From NCBI RefSeq assembly GCF_004101865.1, contig NZ_CP026118.1, positions 1 through 64,000 of the forward strand: 64,000 bases of DNA, read 5' to 3'. Below, in pieces: positions 54,315 to 63,362 of the stretch. The DNA is from Halobacillus litoralis. GTDB taxonomy: Bacteria; Bacillota; Bacilli; Bacillales; Halobacillaceae. The notes under the pieces are model-generated. The model saw nothing but the letters and a program-made list of their open reading frames with translations, was not told where the DNA came from and did not search any database. The position numbers and the translations under genes are program-made. Numbering within the stretch: the stretch's first letter is position 1; every line of letters begins with the position of its first letter.

Positions 54315-54529
54315 TTATCTCCTTTCTGGACCGGGGTAGGGTAGGGATCGAATAAACATGGCCATAAAGTGCCCTTATACAACGCTTCCTGAATGGAGAA
54401 TTGGGGAAGGTTCGGCGGCTGGAACCCTAAATAAAGATTCGGCGGAGTCTGGTAACAGGCGATTTTCCTTGGTGGACATGGATCATTCGGGCCGTGATAA
54501 GGTTGGTAACATTTAATCGGGGTGTACAT
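54311..54529 (-). CDS. cotJA: Spore coat-associated protein CotJA
   Basis: A 72-codon Pro- and Tyr-rich protein with FSIQEALYKGTLWPCLFDPY, the conserved CotJA segment (about residues 44-63). The ATG follows AAAGGATGTG. First gene of the operon, under the candidate sigma-E promoter at 54555-54583. Confidence 0.9.
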   Translation of the reverse strand: MYTPIKCYQPYHGPNDPCPPRKIACYQTPPNLYLGFQPPNLPQFSIQEALYKGTLWPCLFDPYPTPVQKGDK

Positions 54530-54554
54530 CCATCATCACATCCTTTTCTTCAAA

Positions 54555-54583
54555 ATATTATGTGGACAGCACTTGTCCTATTC
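54555..54583 (-). promoter_or_regulatory. Candidate sigma-E promoter for cotJABC
   Basis: On the minus strand GAATAGG (54577-54583), 14 bases, CATAATAT (54555-54562). Five of seven fixed -35 bases and the CATA...T core of the -10 agree with the sigma-E pattern. It lies 26 bases before cotJA. Confidence 0.55.
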
Positions 54584-54654
54584 GAAAACAAGCAGGAATA
54601 TCTGGTCTCTTCAGCGAATTACATTTTGTGATAGGAAAAGAAAGAGGTGAGCGT

Positions 54655-55293
54655 ATGTTTGTCAAAAGTATTATGAAGCCAGCCCATAGATCGTACACTG
54701 CCCAAGGATCAACTTCGCTGTCCGAGGTGCTGGAAGTTTTGGAACAGAAAGATATCGAAGCCATGCCCGTCGTAGTTTCCGGAATCTTTAAAGGGATGGT
54801 TTCTAAAGAAATCATTTTTCGTGCATTCTTCAATTCCACAGAAAAAATGGACAAAGACGTATTCCTGAGAAGTACGACAGCTGGTGATATTGCAGCACAT
54901 GAGGAATATCACATCCATGATGAAGAAGTATTTGAGAGAACACTTCCTATGTTCAAAGGCTTTTCTGTCTTGGCTGTCGTCGATCAAAAATTGCAGTTTC
55001 AAGGGTTGGTGACACGGTATGATGTCATTGAACAGTTTGAAAGTGCATTCGGCGTGAAGAAGAAGGGGGTCCGTATCGCCTTCACTTCAGAAGAATCATC
55101 CGGGAGAATCGAAAGACTCGGAGATATCCTCAAGAGTTACCATGAAAATGTCATTTCTTTAGCTACTTTCGATGAAACGGACAAATTGGCTAGACGGATC
55201 GTAATGAAGATAGAAGACAATGACAATATCGAAGCCTTCACTAAGAAACTAGAAAAAACCGGTTTCAGAATACTAAGTGTCAAGGATATATAA
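54655..55293 (+). CDS. CBS-pair protein with C-terminal ACT-like domain
   Basis: A 212-codon protein with two CBS domains (about residues 1-55 and 75-130; VKSIMKPAHR opens CBS1, LVTRYDVIEQFE closes CBS2). A C-terminal region (about 140-212, VRIAFTSEESSGRIERLGDILKSY) has the appearance of an ACT-type regulatory fold. It probably senses an adenine nucleotide or metabolite. ATG 54655 follows AGAGGTGAG. Monocistronic, with a strong terminator. Confidence 0.75.
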   Translation: MFVKSIMKPAHRSYTAQGSTSLSEVLEVLEQKDIEAMPVVVSGIFKGMVSKEIIFRAFFNSTEKMDKDVFLRSTTAGDIAAHEEYHIHDEEVFERTLPMFKGFSVLAVVDQKLQFQGLVTRYDVIEQFESAFGVKKKGVRIAFTSEESSGRIERLGDILKSYHENVISLATFDETDKLARRIVMKIEDNDNIEAFTKKLEKTGFRILSVKDI

Positions 55294-55331
55294 AAAGTCG
55301 CTATGCTCTTCTAGGAGCATAGCGACTTTTT
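55292..55331 (+). terminator. Terminator after the CBS gene
   Basis: A 16-bp stem (arm aaaaagtcgctatgctc, 55292-55308, with 55315-55331), about 6-base loop, then TTTT. It is strong and bidirectional-looking. Confidence 0.88.
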
Positions 55332-55393
55332 ATGAGAAAGGGCTTTGTGATAAGATGATATTTCATTTATTAAAGTGAAGGGGGCGGAGAGTA

Positions 55394-56164
55394 TTGTTAT
55401 GGGTCCTGTTTTTATTATTGGTTGCAGGCATTTCTCTAATATTATTCATGTGGTTCAGTGCTCATCATGATCACTTGGATGTGCGTGAGATCACTGATGC
55501 TTCCCTTGGAGAAATAGATGAATTGCGCTTGTTTTTCATTTCAGATATACATAAACGTAAACTCCGCGAAGAAACCCTATCAAAGGTAGGGATGGTGGAT
55601 GTGGTCATTATCGGAGGAGACCTGGTGGATAAGAGAACATCTTCTGAGCGGCTGGAAAAAAATCTGACTCTGTTAAAACGATGGAAGGCACCTGTCTACT
55701 TTATTCCGGGTAACAATGATCATGAATTCGAGACAGGGGCGCTTCTTGAGGTCCTCCAGGAGCATGGTATTCTTCCGCTATCAAATGTGGATGAAACGGT
55801 AGAGGTCTCCCAGGGTAAGAATATCGTGCTGAGTGGATTGGATCCATATTTTCTGCAGCCGCGAAGAAATGCTTCCTATATAAATGATCTTGATGGTTAT
55901 CAAGTTCTCTGTGTACATGACCCCTATGTTTTTGCCCGAATGAATAAGGAAGACCAGGATCGTTTCAATTTAGTATTGAGCGGACATACCCATGGCGGCC
56001 AAATTCGTATTTTTGGAATGGGACCGTATGAACGAGGCGGATGGTCAAGAAATGGGGCCCGAACAATCCTTGTGAGTGAAGGCTACGGCACATCTTTGTT
56101 CTCGCTCCGTTTAGGTACCAAAGCTGAATGTCATGTAATACATGTAAAGTCTGGAAAAAAATAA
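55394..56164 (+). CDS. ypbG: Membrane-anchored metallophosphoesterase YpbG
   Basis: A 256-codon calcineurin-like phosphoesterase with one N-terminal anchor helix (residues 2-20). Metal-binding motifs are FFISDIHKRKL (DxH), IIGGDLVDK (GD), IPGNNDHEF (GNxD) and LSGHTHGGQIRIF (GHxH). The substrate is not known. The TTG start follows GGGGGCGGAGAG. Next to the LitR-type regulator but separated by its promoter. Confidence 0.88.
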   Translation: MLWVLFLLLVAGISLILFMWFSAHHDHLDVREITDASLGEIDELRLFFISDIHKRKLREETLSKVGMVDVVIIGGDLVDKRTSSERLEKNLTLLKRWKAPVYFIPGNNDHEFETGALLEVLQEHGILPLSNVDETVEVSQGKNIVLSGLDPYFLQPRRNASYINDLDGYQVLCVHDPYVFARMNKEDQDRFNLVLSGHTHGGQIRIFGMGPYERGGWSRNGARTILVSEGYGTSLFSLRLGTKAECHVIHVKSGKK

Positions 56165-56199
56165 TCCTTGCTCAAAAGTTATAAAAAGAGTATACGAAT

Positions 56200-56229
56200 T
56201 TTACACACCCTTTAGACTTCTTATATAAT
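56200..56229 (+). promoter_or_regulatory. Sigma-A-type promoter before the LitR/CarH-type gene
   Basis: -35 TTTACA (56200-56205), 18-base spacing, -10 TATAAT (56224-56229). It is 29 bases upstream of the ATG at 56258. LitR/CarH proteins repress their own promoter in the dark in other organisms, so an operator may overlap here; none is named. Confidence 0.6.
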
Positions 56230-56257
56230 AAAGGAAAATAAACAGGTGGAGGCGCAT

Positions 56258-57157
56258 ATGGCAACAACTAAGGCAAAATACAATATCAAAGCAGTTTCCC
56301 AAATGCTTGGTATCCAGCCTGGTACCTTACGTGCATGGGAACGCAGGTATCAAATGATCCGTCCATCAAGGAATGAGGCTGGTCATCGTTTATATACAGA
56401 CAATCATATCAAAATATTGAAATGGTTGATGGAAAAGGTCAACAAAGGATTTACGATTTCTCAAGCAGTTTCATTACTTGAAAGCAACGAAGAGGTAGTT
56501 TCAGAATCCGATAATTTTGAATCTGCCTCTCAACTTGAAAAAATAGGCGACGATCTCCTCAACGGATTGCTATCCTTTGAAGAAAACGAAGCACAGCGCC
56601 ATCTTGATCATGCTTTCAGCTTGTTCACACCTGAGACAGTTGCCATTGATATTATCGGACCATTACTCGTGAGAGTCGGGGATTTATGGGAAGAAAATAA
56701 AATCACCAGTGCACATGAGCATTTCGCCAGCCAATTCATCAGGTCCAGAATTGGTATGATGCTTATTTCCATCCCTTCTGATCGCATGCTCCCAAAAGCG
56801 CTGCTTGTCTGTGGTCCTAACGAACGTCATGAGTTGGGGCTGCTTATTTTCGCGTTGTTTTTAAAGCGCAAAGGATACGATGTCATTTATCTTGGCCAGA
56901 GTATAGCAGGGGGGGACATCGATATTATCATTGATGAAATTGATCCCACCTATATGTTCATGTCATGCACGCTCAAAAAGAATATGTCGATTACAGTCAA
57001 ACTAGCGGAGTCCCTTCAACAACAGTACCCGGAATTGAATATTGGTCTCGGTGGGTATGCATATGACCGCCTATCAGAAATCGACAAAAAGTTAATTCAT
57101 CCTTTTATTGTCGGAAACTCCAAAAAAGATTGGGAAGCATGGTTAAATAAGCGTTGA
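56258..57157 (+). CDS. litR: MerR-type B12-binding transcriptional regulator (LitR/CarH family)
   Basis: A 299-codon regulator. The MerR winged helix at residues 8-75 (IQPGTLRAWERRYQMIRPSRNEAGHRLY) is followed by a B12-binding_2 helical cap at about 95-175 and a Rossmann B12 domain at about 180-290. The AdoCbl cap motif W-x9-EH is intact: Trp144, Glu154, His155. The lower-ligand motif ExHxxG is Glu189, His191, Gly194. The family senses light through AdoCbl photolysis. The residue after the Trp is Glu145, where T. thermophilus CarH has the upper-axial His, so the photochemistry may differ. No carotenoid genes are adjacent. ATG 56258 is 5 bases from AGGTGGAGG. Confidence 0.85.
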   Translation: MATTKAKYNIKAVSQMLGIQPGTLRAWERRYQMIRPSRNEAGHRLYTDNHIKILKWLMEKVNKGFTISQAVSLLESNEEVVSESDNFESASQLEKIGDDLLNGLLSFEENEAQRHLDHAFSLFTPETVAIDIIGPLLVRVGDLWEENKITSAHEHFASQFIRSRIGMMLISIPSDRMLPKALLVCGPNERHELGLLIFALFLKRKGYDVIYLGQSIAGGDIDIIIDEIDPTYMFMSCTLKKNMSITVKLAESLQQQYPELNIGLGGYAYDRLSEIDKKLIHPFIVGNSKKDWEAWLNKR

Positions 57158-57304
57158 GTGCTTATTGTACTTTCAGCGGCTTGAAAGTATATAAAAAATT
57201 TGCCCCCTGCCCAAAAGGTCGGATATAATTTGAAAAAAGGTGCCATAATCGCATCAGTCATCATAAGATATAGATAACACACATCGTGACAGGGGGGCGA
57301 TCAT

Positions 57305-57886
57305 GTGCGAGTAGAAAGAATGACGAATGAGAAATTCAAAATTTTTCTCACGTTTGATGATTTATTAGATAGGGGCTTGTCTCGAGAAGAGCTTTGGAAT
57401 GACTTGCCGAGAGTACATCGGATTTTCAGTGATATGATGTACGAAGCTGGTATAGAACTTGGGGTCGAGCTCACGGGTGTGTTACTTGTGCAAGTCTACT
57501 TATTGCAGGCGCAAGGAATGTTAGTCGTTGTCACGAAGACGGAACCTGACGATCTTGAGGAAGATGAAGATTATATTGAAATGAAAGTCACATTGGATGA
57601 AAGTAAAGAAATGATGTTCTCTTTCGCTGATTTTGAAGATGTCATCGGCGCAGGTATCCAACTGTACCAACTGGATGTTATCGGTGGTAGTGTCTATTAC
57701 TATGACGAGGATTATTATATGCTTATTCGTGATGAAGATATACTTCACTTGGATCAAGATCAAGTTATTGCTTTGTTGTCCGAATTCGCCTGTGCGACAG
57801 CGGCTACATCGCATCGTCTGATAGAATATGGCAAAGAGATCATGGACAGTCATGCATGTGAAACCATTTATAGACATTTTTCATAA
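57305..57886 (+). CDS. mecB: ClpC adaptor protein MecB (YpbH)
   Basis: A 193-codon paralog of MecA that targets proteins to ClpCP. It matches B. subtilis YpbH: MRVERMTNEKFKIFLTFDDL at the N-terminus, an acidic linker (EDDEDYIEM-type, about 78-88) and a C-terminal MecA domain ending ETIYRHFS. The GTG start follows AGGGGGGCG. It has its own terminator. Confidence 0.9.
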   Translation: MRVERMTNEKFKIFLTFDDLLDRGLSREELWNDLPRVHRIFSDMMYEAGIELGVELTGVLLVQVYLLQAQGMLVVVTKTEPDDLEEDEDYIEMKVTLDESKEMMFSFADFEDVIGAGIQLYQLDVIGGSVYYYDEDYYMLIRDEDILHLDQDQVIALLSEFACATAATSHRLIEYGKEIMDSHACETIYRHFS

Positions 57887-57893
57887 CCTGTAA

Positions 57894-57926
57894 GAACGCA
57901 GCTTCAAAAAAGCTTCGTTCTTTTTA
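57894..57926 (+). terminator. Terminator after mecB
   Basis: GAACG (57894) plus AGCTT pair with AAGCT plus CGTTC (to 57920), one mismatch each side, followed by TTTTTATTTTT. Confidence 0.75.
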
Positions 57927-58012
57927 TTTTTGAATAGAAGCAGGATAAGGAACATGTTAAGATGATAACTGGTGTTATTTAATATACAGAGGTATGAAAT
58001 GGAGTGTAAACA

Positions 58013-58957
58013 ATGAAGATTGCGGTTTTATATGGTGGAACTTCTGGAGAACGCGAAGTTTCCTTGTCGACGGGAAAGGGAATAATAAAAGCGTTAATTA
58101 ATAAAGGCCACGAAGTCATTGAAATCGACTTCTCCCCGGAACGAATAGAAGAAATCCTCCAATTGGACGTAGACCTCGTTTTCATCGGCTTGCATGGTCG
58201 CTTTGGAGAAGACGGGAAGATACAAGGTCTACTGGATATGATCGGCCTCCCCTACGTAGGCTCAGGGGTATTGTCATCCGCCCTGGCTATGGATAAAGCG
58301 AAATCCAAACAAATTTTTTCTTTGAATGGTCTTTATACAGCAAAGAGCGAGGTCTATGATGTGTCTGTGGAAGAGGAGTTTGCATCCATTGAAAAAGAAA
58401 TCAATGATAAGTTTTCGCTGCCCTTTGTCATAAAACCGAATCAAGAAGGCTCCACACTAGGTCTGACGATTGTCAAAGAGGAAAAACAAGTCATGGAAGC
58501 CATTCAGATGGCAGCACAATCTGATTCTATGATTCTTGTTGAAGACTATGTTAAGGGAAGAGAGATGACAGTGCCGGTCATCGGTCTAAAAGGGAAGGAA
58601 CATGCACTCCCGGTAATCGAAATTATTCCGAAGAATGATTATTACGATTTTGATTCAAAATATAAACCCGGGGGGAGTGAACATATCGTTCCCGCCAAAG
58701 TTGAGGATTCAATGACGGCTCAACTTCAGGAAGATGCTGTATTGGCACACCAGTTGCTCGGTTGCGACGTCTATTCCCGTGTTGATTTTATCATTAATGA
58801 AAATAACGAACCCATTATTCTGGAAGTGAATACATTGCCTGGCATGACACCTACAAGTCTATTTCCTGACTCCGCTCAAGCAGTAGGGATGAGTTATGAT
58901 GACTTGATTCAAAAATTTGTCGAACTTTCTGGAGTGAATAAGAAGAAAAAAGTGTAA
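58013..58957 (+). CDS. ddl: D-alanine--D-alanine ligase
   Basis: ATP-grasp enzyme making the D-Ala-D-Ala peptidoglycan terminus. It has 314 codons. Motifs are VLYGGTSGEREVSLSTG (N-terminal), GLHGRFGEDG, VIKPNQEGSTLGL (ATP site) and LEVNTLPGMTPTSLFP (Mg/active site). It is shorter than the 354-residue B. subtilis Ddl and of the DdlB-like type. The catalytic Tyr/Phe position that separates D-Ala from D-Lac ligases was not resolved by eye. Confidence 0.93.
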   Translation: MKIAVLYGGTSGEREVSLSTGKGIIKALINKGHEVIEIDFSPERIEEILQLDVDLVFIGLHGRFGEDGKIQGLLDMIGLPYVGSGVLSSALAMDKAKSKQIFSLNGLYTAKSEVYDVSVEEEFASIEKEINDKFSLPFVIKPNQEGSTLGLTIVKEEKQVMEAIQMAAQSDSMILVEDYVKGREMTVPVIGLKGKEHALPVIEIIPKNDYYDFDSKYKPGGSEHIVPAKVEDSMTAQLQEDAVLAHQLLGCDVYSRVDFIINENNEPIILEVNTLPGMTPTSLFPDSAQAVGMSYDDLIQKFVELSGVNKKKKV

Positions 58958-59087
58958 TCGCTTACAATTTCTTTTTGAAATCAATCAGAAAAGGTGTATT
59001 TACCGCTTTCTTTAAATGTAGGGAACGTGTATACTAATCACTGAAAGAAGAGCCCTAATCGAATGGATTGATATAGGAGGTAAATGG

Positions 59088-60368
59088 ATGGTAGCCGATA
59101 AGCCAACAGATTCTGCAAATGAAAACAACGATAAACTTGACGTGTTGAAGTCCACTCAGACAGTGGTCAAAAAGGCACTTGATAAATTAGGATACCCAAA
59201 CGAAGTCTATGAATTGTTGAAAGAGCCTGTACGTATGATGACAGTAAGAATTCCAGTGCGTATGGACAACGACCATATCAAAATATTCACAGGCTACAGA
59301 TCACAGCATAACGACGCTGTGGGACCAACAAAGGGTGGGGTTCGTTTTCACCCGAACGTTACCGAAAAAGAAGTGAAAGCTCTGTCCATCTGGATGAGTT
59401 TGAAAGCGGGCATCGTCGACTTGCCTTACGGTGGTGGTAAAGGCGGGATCATCTGTGACCCACGTGAGATGTCCTTTCGCGAACTTGAAGGAGTCAGTCG
59501 TGGCTACGTTCGTGCCATCAGTCAAATCGTAGGGCCTACAAAGGATATCCCTGCACCTGATGTCTTTACAAACTCCCAAATCATGGCATGGATGATGGAT
59601 GAATACAGTCGTATTGACGAATTTAATAATCCTGGATTTATCACAGGTAAACCGCTTGTATTAGGAGGTTCGCACGGTCGCGAAACAGCAACTGCCAAAG
59701 GGGTGACCATCTGCATCGAAGAAGCTTGTAAGAAAAAAGGCTTCAATGTTGAAGGTGCGAGGGTCGTCGTCCAAGGATTCGGAAATGCAGGCAGCTTTTT
59801 AGCGAAGTTCATGCATGATCGTGGAGCCAAAGTTATTGGCATATCTGATGCTTACGGTGGTTTACACGACCCTGATGGATTGGATATTGATTACTTATTG
59901 GATCGTAGGGACAGTTTCGGCACGGTAACGAACTTATTCAAAAATACGATTACAAATGAAGAACTTCTTGAACTCGATTGTGATATTCTCGTACCAGCTG
60001 CGATTGAAAATCAGATCACGGAAGATAACGCGTATAATATAAAAGCATCTATCATTGTAGAAGCAGCTAATGGTCCGACAACTCTGGATGCCACAAGAAT
60101 CCTATCTGAACGGGATATCCTCCTCGTTCCTGATGTTCTGGCTTCTTCCGGTGGAGTAACCGTATCTTACTTTGAATGGGTACAGAATAATCAAGGATAC
60201 TATTGGACAGAAGAAGAAGTGGAAGAAAAGCTCCACAAAGTCATCGTAAAAGGTTTTGATAATGTTTATCGTACCGCGGAGACTCGACGTGTCGACATGC
60301 GTCTTGCGGCCTATATGGTCGGTGTTCGAAAAATGGCTGAAGCTTCAAGATTCCGCGGATGGATATAG
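59088..60368 (+). CDS. gudB: NAD-specific glutamate dehydrogenase (GudB/RocG type)
   Basis: Oxidises glutamate to 2-oxoglutarate, cytoplasmic, 426 codons. Motifs are KGGVRFHPNVTEKEVKALSIWM, GGGKGG (substrate Lys) and the Rossmann GFGNAG. The 9-base duplication that inactivates B. subtilis 168 GudB (VKAVKA) is absent: sequence reads EVKALS. So the enzyme should be active. A near-consensus -10 TATACT lies at 59030-59035. Confidence 0.93.
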   Translation: MVADKPTDSANENNDKLDVLKSTQTVVKKALDKLGYPNEVYELLKEPVRMMTVRIPVRMDNDHIKIFTGYRSQHNDAVGPTKGGVRFHPNVTEKEVKALSIWMSLKAGIVDLPYGGGKGGIICDPREMSFRELEGVSRGYVRAISQIVGPTKDIPAPDVFTNSQIMAWMMDEYSRIDEFNNPGFITGKPLVLGGSHGRETATAKGVTICIEEACKKKGFNVEGARVVVQGFGNAGSFLAKFMHDRGAKVIGISDAYGGLHDPDGLDIDYLLDRRDSFGTVTNLFKNTITNEELLELDCDILVPAAIENQITEDNAYNIKASIIVEAANGPTTLDATRILSERDILLVPDVLASSGGVTVSYFEWVQNNQGYYWTEEEVEEKLHKVIVKGFDNVYRTAETRRVDMRLAAYMVGVRKMAEASRFRGWI

Positions 60369-60385
60369 GTTGATTCTCCTTTTAC

Positions 60386-60420
60386 AATCTCCTATCATTG
60401 TTATGGTAGGAGATTTTATT
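60386..60420 (+). terminator. Terminator after gudB
   Basis: Stem aatctccta (60386-60394) with taggagatt (60407-60415), 12-base loop, then TTTATT. Confidence 0.75.
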
Positions 60421-60570
60421 ATGTTAAAAATCAGAAAGAGCTGTTAGACTGGTGTCTTTGAAGACCAAAGTAAAACAATAAATTAACCGAAAACATTGAT
60501 TAATGAAGAGCAAGTATATAATAAAGCTTTGATTATTGGAGAGCTTGGCATAGAAAGAGGAGTGTTGCAG

Positions 60571-61548
60571 GTGCATCAGGAAGAAAAAGTCATCATCATA
60601 GGCGGAGGGCCGTGCGGAATGAGTGCGGCCATTGAATTGAATAAAAGCGGAATTGAACCATTGATCATAGAAAAAGGGAATATCGTTAATTCCATTTATA
60701 ACTATCCGACACATCAAACTTTTTTCAGTTCCAGTGAAAAATTAGAAATCGGTGAGGTCCCATTTATTACGGAACGCCAAAAACCTGTCCGTAATGAGGC
60801 TCTCGCTTATTATAGATCTGTGGCTGATCGAAAGCAGCTGCGCGTCAACACATATGAAAGAGTTCTCGAGGTTGTTCGCAACGATGACGGGTTCACAGTC
60901 CATACGGAAAAAGAGATGGGCAAAGAAGCGGTATACGAGGCGGAACAGATCGTAGTCGCCACTGGTTATTATGATCAACCGAATTATATGGGGGTTGTAG
61001 GGGAAGATTTGCCAAAAGTGATGCATTACTTCAAAGAAGCACACCCTTATTTCAATAAAAAGGTTGCCGTCATAGGCGGGAAGAACTCGGCTGCTGATGC
61101 CGTGCTAGAATTGGAGAAATCAGGTGCCCATGTGACAGTTCTTTATAGAGGAGAAGAATATTCGAAGAGCATCAAACCCTGGATTCTGCCTCAATTCGAA
61201 GCCCTTGTCCGAAAGGGGATCGTAGATATGGAATTCTGTGCGAATGTGAAGGAAATAACACAAGATGAAGTCATCTATGATTGCCGTGGTGAGGAAAAAC
61301 GCATAGACAATGACTTTGTTTTTGCTATGACCGGTTACCGCCCTGATCATAGTTTTCTAACTAGAATGGGTGTGGAGATGGATTCGGAAACCGGACGTCC
61401 CACTTTCGACGAAGCCACTATGGAAACGAATGTTCCCGGAATTTACATCGCTGGTGTTATTGCAGCTGGCTATAATAATAATGAAATCTTCATTGAAAAT
61501 GGTCGTCATCATGGAGGCAAAATCGCTGAAGCAATTAAAAGTGAATAA
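60571..61548 (+). CDS. ypdA: Bacillithiol disulfide reductase YpdA (Bdr)
   Basis: A 325-codon FAD/NADPH-dependent reductase that recycles oxidised bacillithiol. The N-terminal FAD site reads IIIGGGPCGMSAA and a second NADPH site reads AVIGGKNSAADA. The conserved FSSSEKLEIGEVPF and GVIAAGYNNNEIFIENGRHHGG frame the family. GTG 60571 is chosen because AGAGGAG ends 8 bases before it; the frame continuing upstream to 60496 has no RBS. Confidence 0.9.
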   Translation: MHQEEKVIIIGGGPCGMSAAIELNKSGIEPLIIEKGNIVNSIYNYPTHQTFFSSSEKLEIGEVPFITERQKPVRNEALAYYRSVADRKQLRVNTYERVLEVVRNDDGFTVHTEKEMGKEAVYEAEQIVVATGYYDQPNYMGVVGEDLPKVMHYFKEAHPYFNKKVAVIGGKNSAADAVLELEKSGAHVTVLYRGEEYSKSIKPWILPQFEALVRKGIVDMEFCANVKEITQDEVIYDCRGEEKRIDNDFVFAMTGYRPDHSFLTRMGVEMDSETGRPTFDEATMETNVPGIYIAGVIAAGYNNNEIFIENGRHHGGKIAEAIKSE

Positions 61549-61602
61549 TTGGAACTGAAACCCAGCTCCTCTCCTGGCAATTTTATAATTCCTTCACACA
61601 AG

Positions 61603-61634
61603 AAAAGGAGTCCTATCCGAGGACTCCTTTTTTG
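61603..61634. terminator. Bidirectional terminator between ypdA and ansA
   Basis: An 11-bp stem aaaaggagtcc (61603-61613) with ggactcctttt (61621-61631), 7-base loop, A and T runs on either side. Confidence 0.85.
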
Positions 61635-61638
61635 TTAG

Positions 61639-62607
61639 CTAACTGAACATATGTTCCAGTTCTGTTGTGTTTTGTGTCATTTCAAGGGCGACCATCAACT
61701 TAATACGTGCTTTTGGCCCTGTTAAACTATTGGCAAAAATAATCCCCATCTCGCGTAGCTTTTTGCCGCCTCCAGGGTAACCATATGTATCCTGGACAAT
61801 CCCCTGATAACATCTGGAAACAAGAACAATGGGGATTTCCTTTGTCAGAGCACGCTGCAAAGCTTCGACTGTCTCTGGCGGGAGGTTTCCTTGACCTAAT
61901 GCTTCTATGACAATTCCGTCGATTCCGCTGTCAGTGACCGCATCGATCAGTGACCCATCCATGCCGGCATAGGCTTTAATGAGGGAGACTTTTTTATCAA
62001 TCTTTTGAACAGGATAAGAGTCGTGTCTTGTCATTTTATGATGAAAGAACACATCGTTCTTCGTAGTGACTCCAACCGGACCGTATTGTGGACTTTGAAA
62101 AGTCGCTACATTGCTCGTTGAAGTTTTCGTTACATTTTTAGCAGTATGAATCTCATCATTCATCACAACGAGCACACCCTTGTCCTGCGCTTCATCACAA
62201 CTTGCTACGCGAATTGCACTCAGCAAATTGTACATCCCATCAGCTCCAATTTCATTGCTGGATCTCATTGCTCCTGTTACAACCACAGGCTTTCTGGTTT
62301 GTAAAAACAAATCCAGGAAATAGGCGGTTTCTTCCAAAGTATCTGTTCCATGTGTAATGACAATGCCATCGAAGGATTTTTTGGACATACGTTCATGGAT
62401 ATACCTGCCTAATTTCAACATATGGTCAGGTCTGATATGCGGGGAAGGGAGATAAAAGAGAATATCATCCTCAATTTCGGTTTCTCCTCGCAATAGAGTA
62501 GTTATTTCATCAAGCGGATGTTTTGATGAAGTATTGACCTCGCCTGTTTCTTTATTTTCTTTCATTGAAATTGTTCCACCTGTGTGAATTACTAAAATAC
62601 GTTTCAT
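61639..62607 (-). CDS. ansA: L-asparaginase, type I
   Basis: Hydrolyses asparagine to aspartate and ammonia. It has 322 codons, no signal peptide, hence cytosolic. The nucleophile Thr lies in IHTGGTISM near the N-terminus and the second Thr/Asp/Lys set in ITHGTDTLEETA (about residues 83-94) and TKTSTSN. The ATG at 62607 has GGTGG about 8 bases before it on the minus strand. Divergent from prsW. Confidence 0.9.
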   Translation of the reverse strand: MKRILVIHTGGTISMKENKETGEVNTSSKHPLDEITTLLRGETEIEDDILFYLPSPHIRPDHMLKLGRYIHERMSKKSFDGIVITHGTDTLEETAYFLDLFLQTRKPVVVTGAMRSSNEIGADGMYNLLSAIRVASCDEAQDKGVLVVMNDEIHTAKNVTKTSTSNVATFQSPQYGPVGVTTKNDVFFHHKMTRHDSYPVQKIDKKVSLIKAYAGMDGSLIDAVTDSGIDGIVIEALGQGNLPPETVEALQRALTKEIPIVLVSRCYQGIVQDTYGYPGGGKKLREMGIIFANSLTGPKARIKLMVALEMTQNTTELEHMFS

Positions 62608-62699
62608 AACTTCCACCAACTTCCATTCAGTTATTCCTTTTCATATACCTTCATGATACGATGAATTGTAGGTTAAAGAAAGAGAGAGGATTGATTATT

Positions 62700-63359
62700 T
62701 TGGCCATCTTAACTGCTGCCATATCTCCTGCTGTGGCCATTATGACCTTCATATATTTAAGTAAACGGATTGAATTAGAACCGTTCCCTTTAATTATCCG
62801 TATGTTCATAATAGGAGTCATTATGGTGTTCCCCATCATGTTCATTCAATATGCATTCGAAGTGGAAAACATATTTCAGCATCCATTATTAAAGTCGTTC
62901 TTCCTCGTAGGTCTAATGGAGGAATTCTTTAAATGGTTCTTTATAGTATTTGTCGCTTATCGCCACTCGGATTTTGATCATCACTATGATGGCATCATTT
63001 ATGCAGTTGCTGTAAGCTTAGGTTTTGCAACGATCGAAAATGTCATTTATTTGTTTTACAATGGTATTGAAATAGCTATGCTTCGAGCTATTTTCCCTGT
63101 TTCCTCACACGGTTTATTCGGAATTATCATGGGTTTCTATGTAGGGAAAGCCAAATTTACAACTGTAAAGTCAAAAATTTGTATGGCCTTTGCACTTTTC
63201 ATACCTGTAGCGCTCCATACGTTGTATGATTACATAATCACTGTGAACGAGAGTGCGTGGATGTATTGGATTACTCCTTTCATGATTATTTTATGGATCA
63301 TCGGCTTCCGCAAAATCAAAATAGCGAATCAACATCATGAAAAGTTATTGAAGTCCTGA
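62700..63359 (+). CDS. prsW: PrsW-type intramembrane protease
   Basis: A 219-codon membrane metalloprotease with about six helices. B. subtilis PrsW makes the site-1 cut of RsiW. Conserved motifs are GLMEEFFKWFF (EExxK), HHYDGIIYAVAVSLGFATIEN and PVALHTLYDYI. The TTG at 62700 has GAGAGGA 9 bases before it and fits the family start; the frame to 62661 does not. Terminator hairpin follows in repeat B. Confidence 0.9.
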   Translation: MAILTAAISPAVAIMTFIYLSKRIELEPFPLIIRMFIIGVIMVFPIMFIQYAFEVENIFQHPLLKSFFLVGLMEEFFKWFFIVFVAYRHSDFDHHYDGIIYAVAVSLGFATIENVIYLFYNGIEIAMLRAIFPVSSHGLFGIIMGFYVGKAKFTTVKSKICMAFALFIPVALHTLYDYIITVNESAWMYWITPFMIILWIIGFRKIKIANQHHEKLLKS

Positions 63360-63362
63360 AAG

